Below, one piece after another: positions 8,356-17,353 of a stretch of 64,000 nt of DNA (position 1 is its first letter; the number at the start of each line of letters is the position of its first letter). The notes below the pieces were generated by a model. It was not told the DNA's origin and ran no database searches. It saw nothing but the letters and a program-made list of their open reading frames with translations. The DNA is from Bog-473 sp963726135 (GTDB taxonomy: Bacteria > Actinomycetota > Acidimicrobiia > Acidimicrobiales > RAAP-2), in assembly GCA_963726135.1 (NCBI GenBank), contig CAVSBE010000001.1, positions 186,001 through 250,000 on the forward strand, in the 5' to 3' direction. Position numbers and translations under genes: made by a program.

Positions 8356-10302
8356 TCAGACCGCGCCCGGCTCGTAGCGTGCCAGGACCCGGCGTGCGGC
8401 GTCGGCCGCCAGGCCCGCCAGCTCGGGCGGGCTCAGCACGCGGGCAGCGGGACCGAGTTGCAAGAGGAGCCGCTCGAACCAGGCCGTCCCCGAGACGTCG
8501 AGGAGCACATCGGTCACCGATCCGTCCGCGCCGTGCCGTGCCGCCCGCACGGGCACCGACTCGGGCACCCACTGCGCAGCCGGCCCCAGCTGCAGATGGA
8601 CCTCGACGGCGCCCGGTCCGGGCACGAACATCTCCTCCAGCGGCCGGGCCGGTGCCGTCACCGGCACGGCCATGTGCTCGAGTGTCCGCACCGCGCCGAT
8701 GCGGTCGACCCGGAAGCGCCGCATGTCCCCGGCTCGGTGGCAGTACGCGTCGAGATACCAATGGCCGTCGATCGTGGCGACCTGCGCGGGCTCCACTGTG
8801 CGCGTGGTCAGCTCGTCCCGGGAGCCGGAGAGGTAGTCGATCTCGAGGGCCCGGCCCGCCTCGGCCGCCTCGCGTACTTCCGCCAGATGTGTCGGGGCAT
8901 CGACGTCGAGCCCGACCGCCTCCCGTGACCCCAGTGCCGCATCGAGCTTGGCCAGGGCACGGCGCAGTGCGTCGTCCTCCGACCCCGGGACGGCGAGGAG
9001 CAGTCGCGCCGACGCGGCGACCGCGAAACCCTCGGCCGGGGTGAGGCGGCGGGGACGCGCGAACTCGGCCGGCAGGAACGCCCGGACGGAATGCTCGGAG
9101 ACCTCTATCTCCATAAGCGTGTCCGGGGTATAGGGCGGCGTGCCGCAGCACGCGGCCAGCTCCAGCTCGGCCACCAGCTCCTTCTCGCTCATGCCGAACC
9201 GGCGTGCCGCCTCGGTGATGGGTGCCTCTCCGACCTGAGCCAGCCAGCCGACCAGAGCCAGCAGGCGCCGCAGGCGGCGGCTGGTCTCGCGCCCGGGGGG
9301 ACTGCGCGGCTCGGCCGGTGGCTCCTCGGCGCCGGGCACCGGGGCCCGCACCTCGGCGGGCGGAGGCGGAGAGGGCGCGGTCAGGGCGCCGAGCCAGGCC
9401 ACCAGCTCCTCGCGGAAGGCGGGGGGCCCCATGATCGTGGCGTGGTCGAGGAGGCCGAGCACCCACGACCGGATGGAGGCGAACGACGACACCCCGAGCA
9501 CCAGCTCGACGGAACCGTCGTCGTGCCGCGCCACCACCTTGTCCTGGCCCACCTCGTCAGCGACCCGGCGGGCCTCGAGCGCGTCGACGCGGATCCTCAT
9601 TTCGACCCGGTCCTCCCCCTCGACCTCCCACGGCTCCTCGGGCAGCGCGGCCTCGACGTCCACGTCCTGGGGCACCTCCGCGCCGCCGGCCTCGCCCCTC
9701 GACACCTGCCCCTCGATGCGGTCCACCCGGAATGTGCGCACGGCCGACCGGTCGAGGTCCCAGGCCACCAGGTACCAGTGGCCGAAGCGGAACCACAGGC
9801 CCACGGGCGCAACCCGGCGCGTCTCGTTCCGGTAGGTGAAACCGGCCGTGGCCCGGGTCCGCACCGCCTCGAAGAGCTCGATCAGCGCCGCCGGCGGAAC
9901 CATGGAGGCGACGGGGCGGACGTCGCCCAGGCCGGCCGCGCCCAACTTCAGCAGCGCATCACGACCACTAGGATCGCCGAGGTGGACGCCGGCGACGGCG
10001 AGGTGGAGCGCGACCTGCTCGTCGGGCTCGAGGTCCAGGTCTGGCAGGTAGAACGCGTCGCGGTCGATGCGGTACCCGTACTGCTCGTGGCCCGGCATCC
10101 GCTGGGTCAGGACGGGGATGCCCTCGTCGCGCAGCAGTCGCTTGTCCCGTTCGAAGGCTTGGCGGCGGGCCGCGTGCTCGGCGGGGTAGCCGGGAACCTG
10201 GTGGGCGATCGCGTCGAGCGTCAGCGGCTGGCGCGCCTCGAGGAGCACCAGGACCAGGTCCGTGACGCGTTCCAGCCGGTCGAGCTTCGGGGGGGCCTCC
10301 AT
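8356..10302 (-). CDS. pafBC: Fused PafB-PafC WYL-domain transcriptional regulator
   Basis: The 648-residue protein consists of two tandem HTH-WYL-WCX units. Unit one (1-320) has KLDRLERVTDLVLVLLEARQPLT as its HTH start and FRFGHWYLVAWDLDRSAVRTFRVDRI as its WYL block. Unit two (350-648) has RLRRLLALVGWLAQVGEAPITEAARRFGM and DGHWYLDAYCHRAGDMRRFRVDRI. In mycobacteria PafB and PafC form a heterodimer that activates the LexA-independent DNA damage response; some actinobacteria carry the two fused, as here. The start at 10302 avoids an Arg-rich upstream extension. Unlike in mycobacteria, no proteasome genes adjoin it. It is divergent from ctaG with 29 bp between. Confidence 0.85.
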   Translation of the reverse strand: MEAPPKLDRLERVTDLVLVLLEARQPLTLDAIAHQVPGYPAEHAARRQAFERDKRLLRDEGIPVLTQRMPGHEQYGYRIDRDAFYLPDLDLEPDEQVALHLAVAGVHLGDPSGRDALLKLGAAGLGDVRPVASMVPPAALIELFEAVRTRATAGFTYRNETRRVAPVGLWFRFGHWYLVAWDLDRSAVRTFRVDRIEGQVSRGEAGGAEVPQDVDVEAALPEEPWEVEGEDRVEMRIRVDALEARRVADEVGQDKVVARHDDGSVELVLGVSSFASIRSWVLGLLDHATIMGPPAFREELVAWLGALTAPSPPPPAEVRAPVPGAEEPPAEPRSPPGRETSRRLRRLLALVGWLAQVGEAPITEAARRFGMSEKELVAELELAACCGTPPYTPDTLMEIEVSEHSVRAFLPAEFARPRRLTPAEGFAVAASARLLLAVPGSEDDALRRALAKLDAALGSREAVGLDVDAPTHLAEVREAAEAGRALEIDYLSGSRDELTTRTVEPAQVATIDGHWYLDAYCHRAGDMRRFRVDRIGAVRTLEHMAVPVTAPARPLEEMFVPGPGAVEVHLQLGPAAQWVPESVPVRAARHGADGSVTDVLLDVSGTAWFERLLLQLGPAARVLSPPELAGLAADAARRVLARYEPGAV

Positions 10303-10331
10303 CGCCGAGAGCCTACGGCGGCGGCGGCGGC

Positions 10332-11210
10332 GTGATCGCTGCCGGGCATCCCTTCGACTGGCACCTCCACGCGGTATGGCTGCTCGCCCTCCCGGCCCTC
10401 GCGTGTCTCTACCTGTGGGCCACGCACCGGGAGGGCTGTGCGGCGACGACACGGCAGAAGGTCCTCTTCATCGGCGGGCTCGTCCTCCTCGTTGCGTCCG
10501 TGACGTGGCCCCTCGGAGACCTCGCCGCTCACTGGTTGCTCTTGGCGCTCGTGGCCCAACGGCTGCTGCTCACGCTGGCCGTGCCGCCCCTCCTGGTCCT
10601 CGGGACGCCCCGGCCGCTGATCGCCCGGCTGACCCGCCCACCCTGGGTCGATGCCGTGCAGCGCGTGGTCGTGCGGCCGCTACCCGCCGTAGCCATCGTG
10701 ACCGTCGTGGCCGTGGCCACGCTGACCACCGGCGCCGTGACCCTTGCAGCCCGCTCCGACCTCGCCCGCGTCGTCATTGAGCTCATCGTGCTCGCCTCGG
10801 GCTTCGTGCTGTGGGCACCGGTGCTGACCGAGCTGCCCGGGGCGCCGCGTTTGTCGGCGCTCGGGCGCGGTGGCTACCTCATCGTCCAATCGATCGTCCC
10901 CAGCTTCCTCTCCATCGTCTGGATCTTCGCCCGCCACTCCCTGTATCCCAGCTACACCCACGAGGGGAAGGTGGTGGGTCTGTCGCCGCTGCTCGATCAG
11001 CAGCTGGCCGGCTTCTTGGCCAAGCTGAGCACGATCGCCGTGCTGTGGACGGTGGCGTTCGTGATCATGACCCGGGCACAGGCGGCCGAGACCACGGGCC
11101 AGGATGCGGAGCCCCTCATGTGGTCCGACGTCGAGCGCGAGATCGAGCGCGCCGAGCGCCGCCAGCGGCGCCAGGGGACTCCAGGACCCCCGCCGGCCGG
11201 GTCGTCGTGA
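10332..11210 (+). CDS. ctaG: Cytochrome c oxidase assembly protein, caa3-type CtaG
   Basis: The 292-residue polytopic membrane protein has about seven predicted transmembrane helices. The opening FDWHLHAVWLLALPALACLY and the later TWPLGDLAAHWLLLALVAQRLLL are typical of the caa3_CtaG family, which helps insert copper into cytochrome oxidase subunit I. His residues in helices (HWLL, HSLYPSY) could serve as metal ligands. The tail after residue 260 is charged and cytosolic. It starts with GTG at 10332, 29 bp from pafBC on the other strand. Confidence 0.85.
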   Translation: MIAAGHPFDWHLHAVWLLALPALACLYLWATHREGCAATTRQKVLFIGGLVLLVASVTWPLGDLAAHWLLLALVAQRLLLTLAVPPLLVLGTPRPLIARLTRPPWVDAVQRVVVRPLPAVAIVTVVAVATLTTGAVTLAARSDLARVVIELIVLASGFVLWAPVLTELPGAPRLSALGRGGYLIVQSIVPSFLSIVWIFARHSLYPSYTHEGKVVGLSPLLDQQLAGFLAKLSTIAVLWTVAFVIMTRAQAAETTGQDAEPLMWSDVEREIERAERRQRRQGTPGPPPAGSS

Positions 11211-11298
11211 GCAGGGGCCATGGAGGTTGCGTCTCGTGGTCGCATGGAGGACCTGCTGCTCTCCGCTGCGCACGTCATCCACTTCTAGGTGTCCATCC

Positions 11299-11315
11299 AG
11301 GACCCGAGGGGTCCT
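11299..11315. terminator. Short hairpin between ctaG and the convergent small gene
   Basis: AGGACCC (11299-11305) pairs with GGGTCCT (11309-11315) over a 3-base loop. It lies about 90 bp after ctaG and 2 bp after the end of the convergent gene. It is compact and GC-rich, and could serve both. Confidence 0.45.
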
Positions 11316-11316
11316 C

Positions 11317-11643
11317 CTAAGCCAACGACGCGCCCCTCAGCTCGTCCAGCGAGAGCTCAGCCGTCTGGTTGCCACCGCACTGGGGGCAGTGCTCCACGTG
11401 GCGCCACGACCGGAGCAGCCGGGTGCCCTCGGGGTTCAGCAGCACGACGAACGATTCGGAGATGGGGTCCACCTCGAGGCCGTAGTAGGCCCGCCACGCG
11501 GTGGTCGCCGCGTGGGCGTCGAGCGCCAAGCCCTTGAGCACGCGGCGGAAGCGCATCCGGTCGGTGTCGAAGATCCACGTGCTGTGGCAGGACTCGAGGA
11601 CAAACAGGGGGTCGTCTGTGGGGGGGACCACACCGCTGATCAT
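11317..11643 (-). CDS. Conserved-looking protein of unknown function with CPQCGG motif
   Basis: I do not recognise the family. The protein has 108 residues with a start at the ATG of 11643, immediately after an AT-rich patch. The N-terminal half (LFVLESCHSTWIFDTDRMRF) and the middle (AWRAYYGLEVDPISESFVVLLN) look like an ordered small domain. The later HCPQCGG offers two cysteines that, with the earlier ESCHS pair, could bind zinc. Codon usage is strongly G/C-ended, as in its neighbours, so it is very likely a real gene. It is convergent to ctaG and ends the minus-strand stretch that begins with the carboxyltransferase. Confidence 0.65.
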   Translation of the reverse strand: MISGVVPPTDDPLFVLESCHSTWIFDTDRMRFRRVLKGLALDAHAATTAWRAYYGLEVDPISESFVVLLNPEGTRLLRSWRHVEHCPQCGGNQTAELSLDELRGASLA

Positions 11644-11729
11644 GCCCGAATCATTTCCCGGTGTCGGCGTCGAATGCAGCTCAGGCTCGTTACGAATCAG
11701 TGACAATTTATGTCTTCCCTGGTGAACCC

Positions 11730-13085
11730 CTATTGTGGCCCAGCATCGTGCTTCCGGCCCACAACCAATTCCCGTTTCGTGCCGAGCTGGCGCAGCACCG
11801 CACAGAGCACGATGCGGCTGTCGGCGGGGTCGATGACCTGGTCGACCAGGCCTCGTTCCGAGGCCGGCCACGGATTGAGGTAGGCCTCCTCATAGGCAAC
11901 CTGGCGATCGGCTCGGGCGCCGGGCTCGAGGTCGCGGTGCAGGATCTGCACCGCACCGGACGCCCCCATCACCGCCACCTCCGCCCCTGGCCACGCCAGG
12001 CACACGTCGTTGCCGATGCCGCGGGAGTCCATGACGATGTAGGCGCCGCCGAATGCCTTGCGGAGGATCAGGCACAGCCGCGGCACCGTCGCCTGCGCGT
12101 AGGCGAAGGCGAGTTCCGCCCCGTGGCGGATCATGCCGCGCCACTCGAGGTCCTTGCCGGGGAGGAATCCCGGTGTGTCGACCAGGGTGACGATCGGCAG
12201 GTTGAACGCGTCACACAAGCGGACGAAGCGGGCGCCCTTCTGCGATGCGGCGATGTCGAGGGTGCCGGCGAGGATGCGGGGCTGGTTGGCGACGAAGCCG
12301 ACCGGCGTCCCGCCCAGCCGGGCGAACGCCGTGACGATCTGCCCGGCCCACCGGGGCCACAGCTCGCGGAACTCGCCGTCGTCGCAGATTGAGCGCACCA
12401 CGTCGCGCACGTCGTACGAGGCCGCTCTTCGGTCGGGCATGACCGTCCGCAGCTCCGGCGTGGCCCGCAGCACGGAATCGCTGACGGGAGCCAGCGGCGG
12501 CACCTCGTCGGTGTTCGACGGCAGGTACTCGAGCAGCTCGGCCACGGCGCCATCCACGTCGTCGGACTCCACCGAGCACAGGCCGCTTGCCGTGGCGTGC
12601 GTGGCGCGCCCGCCAAGCTCCCCGATCCCGATCTCGATCCCGGTGAACTCAGCCACCATCTGCGGGCCCGACACGAAGGCGACTGCGTCGGAGCCCATGA
12701 CGACGAGGTCGGAGAGCCCGAGCAGGAGGGCCGGCCCGGAGACGACGGGACCGGTCGCCGCCGCGATCACCGGGACCTGCCCGCTGCAGCGCGAGATCGC
12801 CGCTGCCGCGAGACCCCAGCCGTGCAGCGCCGCGACACCGTCGAGGACGTCCGCACCACTCGACGCCACGAAGAAGACGAAGGGGATCCCGAGGTTGCGA
12901 GCCTGGTCCGCCGCCTCGGCCAGCCTGACCCCGTCGGCGTGGGTGATGGCGCCTCGCCGCATGGTGCCCAGCGACCGGGCGATGACCGCGTTATGCCCGC
13001 CGATCCGCCCGACCACCGACGTGACGGCACCGACGATCCCCTTCCCGACGTCGGGTGCATCGTCCACGTGGCTCGTGGTCGTCAC
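11730..13085 (-). CDS. Acyl-CoA carboxylase carboxyltransferase (beta) subunit
   Basis: The 451-residue protein is an AccD/PCCB-type carboxyltransferase, transferring carboxyl from carboxybiotin to an acyl-CoA. Two crotonase-like halves can be followed: VFFVASSGADVLDGVAALHGWG and PVIAAATGPVVSGPALLLGLSD in the first, and GGTPVGFVANQPRILAGTLDIAASQKGARFVRLCDAFNLPIVTLVDTPGFLPG and AFGGAYIVMDSR in the second. The N-terminal half is shorter and more divergent than in PccB or AccD5. No biotin-carboxylase subunit lies beside it, so the acyl-CoA substrate is unknown. The start is the GTG at 13085; longer versions give unnatural Arg/Pro-rich sequence. Confidence 0.82.
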   Translation of the reverse strand: MTTTSHVDDAPDVGKGIVGAVTSVVGRIGGHNAVIARSLGTMRRGAITHADGVRLAEAADQARNLGIPFVFFVASSGADVLDGVAALHGWGLAAAAISRCSGQVPVIAAATGPVVSGPALLLGLSDLVVMGSDAVAFVSGPQMVAEFTGIEIGIGELGGRATHATASGLCSVESDDVDGAVAELLEYLPSNTDEVPPLAPVSDSVLRATPELRTVMPDRRAASYDVRDVVRSICDDGEFRELWPRWAGQIVTAFARLGGTPVGFVANQPRILAGTLDIAASQKGARFVRLCDAFNLPIVTLVDTPGFLPGKDLEWRGMIRHGAELAFAYAQATVPRLCLILRKAFGGAYIVMDSRGIGNDVCLAWPGAEVAVMGASGAVQILHRDLEPGARADRQVAYEEAYLNPWPASERGLVDQVIDPADSRIVLCAVLRQLGTKRELVVGRKHDAGPQ

Positions 13086-13177
13086 CGGACCGAATGTAGA
13101 CCACCGTCGGGGAGGGCCGACCCGGGAGGTCCGGCCCGGACGAGAAGCTCGAAACCGGAAGGGAGCGGAGGGTGAGG

Positions 13178-13669
13178 CTAAAGGTGGTTGGTGTCGGCCC
13201 GGCGCCAGGGTCCGGACCGGCCCCCGAACTTCTCCCACAGCGCCATGTGCTCAATGGTCATGGTGCGGTCGGACGACTTGCACATGTCGTAGACGGTGAG
13301 CGCGGCCACCGCACAGGCGGTCATCGCCTCCATTTCGACCCCGGTCCGGTCGACGGTCTCGACCTGGGCCTCCACCTCGACGTAGTCGTCCCCGATGGAG
13401 AAATTCACCCCGATGGAGCCCACCAGGACGGGGTGGCACATCGGGATGAGCTCGGCCGTGCGCTTGGCCGCCTGAATGCCGGCGATGCGGGCCGCGGCCA
13501 GCACGTCACCCTTCGTGATGGCGTTGTTGGCCACCTTGGTCGTCGTCTCGGGCAGCATCGAGACCCGGCAGCGAGCCAGGGCCCGGCGGTGCGTGGGCTC
13601 ACGGGGTGTGACGTCGACCATGCGGGCGCCGCCCAGCGGGTCGAGATTGGCCAGCATGCGGTCGGACAC
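13178..13669 (-). CDS. moaC: Cyclic pyranopterin monophosphate synthase
   Basis: MoaC, with MoaA, converts GTP to cyclic pyranopterin monophosphate for molybdenum cofactor. The hallmark ARMVDVTPRE occurs near the start, followed by KGDVLAAARIAGIQAAKRTAELIPMCHP and EMEAMTACAVAALTVYDMCKS. The MCHP motif and the lysine of YDMCKS are catalytic or binding residues in E. coli MoaC. Length (about 163 residues) is normal. The start could be GTG 13675, GTG 13669 or ATG 13657; none has a clear ribosome-binding site. No other moa gene is nearby. It is divergent from fmdB. Confidence 0.9.
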   Translation of the reverse strand: MSDRMLANLDPLGGARMVDVTPREPTHRRALARCRVSMLPETTTKVANNAITKGDVLAAARIAGIQAAKRTAELIPMCHPVLVGSIGVNFSIGDDYVEVEAQVETVDRTGVEMEAMTACAVAALTVYDMCKSSDRTMTIEHMALWEKFGGRSGPWRRADTNHL

Positions 13670-13785
13670 AACCACGGAGTTTACGGCCTGGCTCGAGGGC
13701 CGTCCGACGCCGAACGGCCCTCGCGCCCGATACACTTGGCAGTCTCAGGTAGTGAGTGCCAACGAGCGCCCGACGGAGGAGTCCA

Positions 13786-14115
13786 TTGCCGACCTACGAA
13801 TACGCATGCACCGCATGCGGGCACCGGCTCGAGGCCGTCCAGAGCTTCTCGGACGACCCGCTGACCGAGTGCCCGGAGTGCGGGGCCCCGCTGCGCAAGG
13901 TGTACGGCAACGTCGGCATCGTCCTGAAGGGCAGCGGGTTCTACAAGACGGACTCGCGGGCCGCCTCGGGCTCCAACGGCGCAGGGGTCTCGAGCCCCGA
14001 GAAGTCCACCGGCGACACGGCGGGCGCGGACTCGACGCCATCGAAGGAGGCCTCGACAGCGGCCAGCAACGGCTCGGGCGCCGACGCCAAGCCTGCCGCC
14101 ACCGCCGCCAGCTGA
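13786..14115 (+). CDS. FmdB-type zinc ribbon regulatory protein
   Basis: The protein starts at TTG 13786 behind the site CGGAGGA, giving the family-typical N-terminus MPTYEYACTACGHRLEAVQSFSDDPLTECPECGAPLRKVYG. The two CxxC pairs (CTAC, CPEC) form one zinc ribbon. The second half is a disordered tail rich in Ala, Ser, Gly and Asp. FmdB-like proteins are widespread but mostly uncharacterised; the original member was linked to formamidase or amidase regulation. The total of 109 residues fits actinobacterial members. Confidence 0.85.
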   Translation: MPTYEYACTACGHRLEAVQSFSDDPLTECPECGAPLRKVYGNVGIVLKGSGFYKTDSRAASGSNGAGVSSPEKSTGDTAGADSTPSKEASTAASNGSGADAKPAATAAS

Positions 14116-14117
14116 GG

Positions 14118-15480
14118 TCAATCGCCGCTGAGCGCCATGTCGGCGATGGCCAGGGTCTGGCCCGCTGCCACGCCGGGGAGCCAGCGCAGGTCGCCGCCGA
14201 TCTCGACGACCGACTGCAGCATGCGCTGCAGCGTGGAGGCGACCGTCACCTCGCGCACCGGCTGCGCCAGCGCCCCGCCCTCGATCTTCAGCCCCTCTGC
14301 CCCGACGGAGAAGTCGCCGCTCACGGGGTTCACGCCCGAGTGGACGCCCGTGATCGACTGGACGTAGAGCCCGTCCCCGACGGCGGCCAGGATCTCGTCG
14401 TGGCCCTTCGCACCGGGTGCGAGGACCAGCGCACGACACCCGGCCGACGGTGTGCCGGCGAATCCTGCCCGCACCGCCGACCCGGTGGACACCGTCCCGG
14501 CGCGGCGGGCCGACACGGTGTCGAACACGAACATCCGCAACATGCCCTCGGAGATGAGGACGTTGCGCCGGCAGGCGAGGCCCTCGCCGTCGTGTGACGT
14601 CGCACCGTAGGCGCGCGCGTCGGTGGGGTCGTCGACCAGGGTGACACCCGCCGACGGCGACCGACTCGCCGATGCGCCCGGCGAAGAGCGAGCGGCCCTT
14701 CACCACGGCCTCCCCGGAGAGCGCCGACGCCACCACGGCCAGCAGGGTGGAGACCACCCGCGGGTCGAACACCACGGTGCAGTGCGCGGACTGCGCCTTC
14801 TGCGCGCCCAGCATCCGGGTCGCCCGCCCGACGGCCTCGTCCATCGCCTCGTCGGGCACGAGCTCGCCGGGAGCCCGGCCGACGCTGAACCCGGTGCCGG
14901 TCTGGGTGTCGGCACCCTCCCCGGCGATGGCGTCCACCGAGAGGAAGGCGTTGGTGCGCCGCCGGAACGACGAGATGCCAGTCGTCGAGGCGAGTGCCAC
15001 CTCCACCCGGCTGTCCGAGTAGTCGGCCGAGGAGACCTGCCGGACCCGGCGGTCGGCGGCCCGTGTCGCCCGCTCCAGATCGAGCGCCAGCGCGACCTTC
15101 TTCTCCATCGGCGTGGCGGCGACACCGTCGTCCCAGAGGTCGAGGTCCGCCGGCGCCACGCCGTCCGGTTCGGCCAGGACCACGTCGGGGTCGGGCGTGG
15201 CGAAGTGGGCGTTGTCGCGGGCATCGGCCAGCGTGGCGCTGATGACGTCCGGGTCGAGCGAACCGGCCCAGGCGAAGCCGACCTGGCTGCCCGCGCCACC
15301 GGGCCCGTCGACAAGGACCCGGATCCCGACGCCGGAGGAGTCGGCCGACGTGAGCGACTCGACCTCGCCGTCGTAGGCCCGCACCTCGGTGTCGGTCCCC
15401 CGCGTCACGTAGACCTCCATGCCCTCGCCGGCACGCGCCCGCCCGACGACCGACAGCGCGAGGTCGTGCAGATCGCTCAC
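14118..15480 (-). CDS. tldE: TldE/PmbA metalloprotease-like protein, frameshifted
   Basis: TldE is the non-catalytic partner of the TldD/TldE protease that processes small modified peptides in bacteria such as E. coli. The first 270 residues run in one frame (GVGIRVLVDGPGGAGSQVGFAWAGSLD; later VVFDPRVVSTLLAVVASALSGEAVVKGRS). The rest (GVTLVDDPTDARAYGATSHDGEGLACRRN, then LYVQSITGVHSGVNPVSGDFSVGAEGLKIE) is in another frame after about 14640. A one-base indel in a GGCGGGTGT stretch explains this. The GTG at 15480 overlaps the tldD stop (GTGA), so the pair is co-translated. Confidence 0.85.
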
Positions 15481-16874
15481 GCCGTCCCTCCGAGAGTGAC
15501 GCCGGTGATGCGCAGCGTGGCCTGCCCACACCCGACCGGGACGCTCTGCCCGTCCTTGCCGCAGGTGCCCGGCGTCATGTCGAAGTCCGTGGCCACCGCG
15601 TCGATGCGCCGCAGCACCTCGGGGCCGTTTCCGATGAGGTTGGCGTCGCGGAGGGGCTCGGTGATGCGCCCGCCCTCAATCAGGTAGGCCTCGGTGGTGC
15701 CGAAGACGAAGTCGCCCGTGGCGGTGTTGACCTGGCCGCCACCGAGCTTCTTGACGTAGACGCCCGAGGGCGTCTGGGCGATGATCTCTTCGGGGTCCTC
15801 GGCGCCGGCGAGGAGGTAGGTGTTCGTCATGCGCACCATGGGGAGGTGCTGGTAGCTCTGCCGGCGCCCGTTGCCCGACGACGTGCGGCCCTCCTTGCGC
15901 GCCCGCAACCAGTCCCACATGTAGTCGGTCAGGATCCCGTTCTCGATCAGTACGTTGCGGGCGGGCGGGCACCCCTCGTCGTCCACTGCGAAGTTGCCCC
16001 ACTCTCCGAGGACCGTCCCGTCGTCGACGAGGGTGACCAGGGGGCTGGCGACGAGCTCCCCGACCCGCCCCGTGTAGACGGACGCGTCCTTGACGATGTG
16101 GTCGGCTTCGAGCCCGTGGCCGCACGCCTCGTGGAACAGGATGCCGCCGCTGCCGCCGGCCAGCACGACGGGCACCTCCCCCGACGGGGCCGGGCGGGCC
16201 GACAACTTGATCAGCGCGCGGGCGGCCGCCCGCTGCGCGATGTCCTCGACGCGGTCACGCTCGAAGATCTCGAAGCCTTCCGTCCGGGCCAGCGACTCGT
16301 AGGCCGTCTGCATGCCTGTGTCGCCGTTGGCGACACAGGCGACGTTGAAACGCGTGCGGATCTGGTCGTCCTGGGCCAGCAGGCCCTCGGAGTTGGCGAT
16401 CAGGACACGGCGCCGGCTGTCCCCGCAGCCCACTTGCACCTGGGTGATGGCGTCGCCGGCGGCGCGCGCCGCCTCGTCGGCCCGTGCCAGCAACTCGAGC
16501 TTGCGGGCCTTGTCGACCGAGTCGGGCGGCGTGCGCTCGCCCCGTCCGTGGGCCGACAGCGGCCCGAGCGCGACCGTGCGCACCCGCGCGCCCCCCTGGC
16601 GGGCCACCGCCGCCGCGGCCCGTGCGGCGGCCGCCAACCCCGCCTCGCTCAGGTCGGCGGTGTGGGCGAATCCCGTGGTCTCACCGTCGACGACGCGGAT
16701 CCCCGCGCCACGCGACCGCCCGGACGAGAGCTCCTCCACCCGGCGGTCGTCGAGCATGGCGCCGGTCGACACCGCATCTTCTGCGAACACCTCTGCCATG
16801 TCCCCGCCCCCCTCCAACGCGGTGGACAGGACACGTTCGAGCACGTCAGGGTCGATGAGGGCGGCGTCGGTCAC
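15477..16874 (-). CDS. tldD: TldD metalloprotease
   Basis: The 465-residue protein is the catalytic subunit of the TldD/TldE peptidase. The zinc motif HExxxH appears as HEACGHGLEAD at about residue 247, preceded by VVLAGGSGGILF. Other family landmarks are MQTAYESLARTEGFEIFE, MWDWLRARKEGRTSSGNGRRQSYQHLPMVRMTNT and a C-terminal MTPGTCGKDGQSVPVGCGQ. GTG 16874 is used as start because upstream sequence in this frame is low-quality and overlaps the divergent gene. No RiPP precursor or other peptide-modification gene was seen nearby, so the native substrate is open. Confidence 0.92.
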   Translation of the reverse strand: MTDAALIDPDVLERVLSTALEGGGDMAEVFAEDAVSTGAMLDDRRVEELSSGRSRGAGIRVVDGETTGFAHTADLSEAGLAAAARAAAAVARQGGARVRTVALGPLSAHGRGERTPPDSVDKARKLELLARADEAARAAGDAITQVQVGCGDSRRRVLIANSEGLLAQDDQIRTRFNVACVANGDTGMQTAYESLARTEGFEIFERDRVEDIAQRAAARALIKLSARPAPSGEVPVVLAGGSGGILFHEACGHGLEADHIVKDASVYTGRVGELVASPLVTLVDDGTVLGEWGNFAVDDEGCPPARNVLIENGILTDYMWDWLRARKEGRTSSGNGRRQSYQHLPMVRMTNTYLLAGAEDPEEIIAQTPSGVYVKKLGGGQVNTATGDFVFGTTEAYLIEGGRITEPLRDANLIGNGPEVLRRIDAVATDFDMTPGTCGKDGQSVPVGCGQATLRITGVTLGGTA

Positions 16875-16892
16875 GGCGGTATCGTAATCGTC

Positions 16893-17336
16893 GTGCCCGC
16901 TGACTCGTCCCCGATCACCACGGCCGCCGGGCACGGGCCGCACACCGGCTTGAGCGCTCAGCTCGAGCTGACGGTGGGCGAGGAGGACACGGCGGAGCAA
17001 TTCCGCTCCGGCGACGTCCCGGTACTCGCGACGCCCCGCCTGATCGCGCTGTGCGAGGAGGCGACGTGCCGCGCCACCGACGGGCACCTGACCGATGCAC
17101 AGTCGAGCGTGGCCACCCGGGTGCAGTTCGACCACCTGGCACCGGTGGCGGTGGGGTCGGTCGTGCTGGCCGAGGCCACCCTCGTCAAGGTCGAGGGCCG
17201 GCGCCTGATCTTCACCGTCTCGGCCGCCCGGCTCGAGGGCGACGGCGGCGGACTGGTCGGTGCGGGCCGCGTCACGCGGGTCGTGCTCGACCGCGCCGCG
17301 TTCCTGGCCAAGGCGGGCGCCGCCGGAAAATCCTGA
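16893..17336 (+). CDS. Hotdog-fold thioesterase, fluoroacetyl-CoA thioesterase-like
   Basis: The 147-residue protein starts at GTG 16893, 18 bp from the divergent tldD start. Its core LTVGEEDTAEQFRSGDVPVLATPRLIALCEEATCRAT, followed by VATRVQFDHLAPVAVGSVVLAEA, matches the FlK-like hotdog thioesterases common in actinobacteria. These usually have roles in acyl-CoA clearance; fluoroacetyl-CoA specificity is known only for FlK itself. The Glu of LCEEA corresponds to the catalytic acid position. The gene runs into the MFS transporter with almost no gap, suggesting one transcript. Confidence 0.75.
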   Translation: MPADSSPITTAAGHGPHTGLSAQLELTVGEEDTAEQFRSGDVPVLATPRLIALCEEATCRATDGHLTDAQSSVATRVQFDHLAPVAVGSVVLAEATLVKVEGRRLIFTVSAARLEGDGGGLVGAGRVTRVVLDRAAFLAKAGAAGKS

Positions 17337-17353
17337 GCGCGACCCCGCGCCTC

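Noticed and set aside
8948..10335. Long plus-strand frames opposite pafBC
   Set aside because: These are His/Gly/Arg-rich shadows of the minus-strand gene, typical of GC-rich DNA, with no domain content.
11220..11288. A 22-codon frame (MEVASRGRMEDLLLSAAHVIHF) just after ctaG
   Set aside because: Too short to judge, no ribosome-binding site stands out, and it lies in the space before the terminator.
15846..16892. Long plus-strand open frame antisense to tldD
   Set aside because: It is a GC-rich shadow of tldD; only its last part from 16893 is the real thioesterase.
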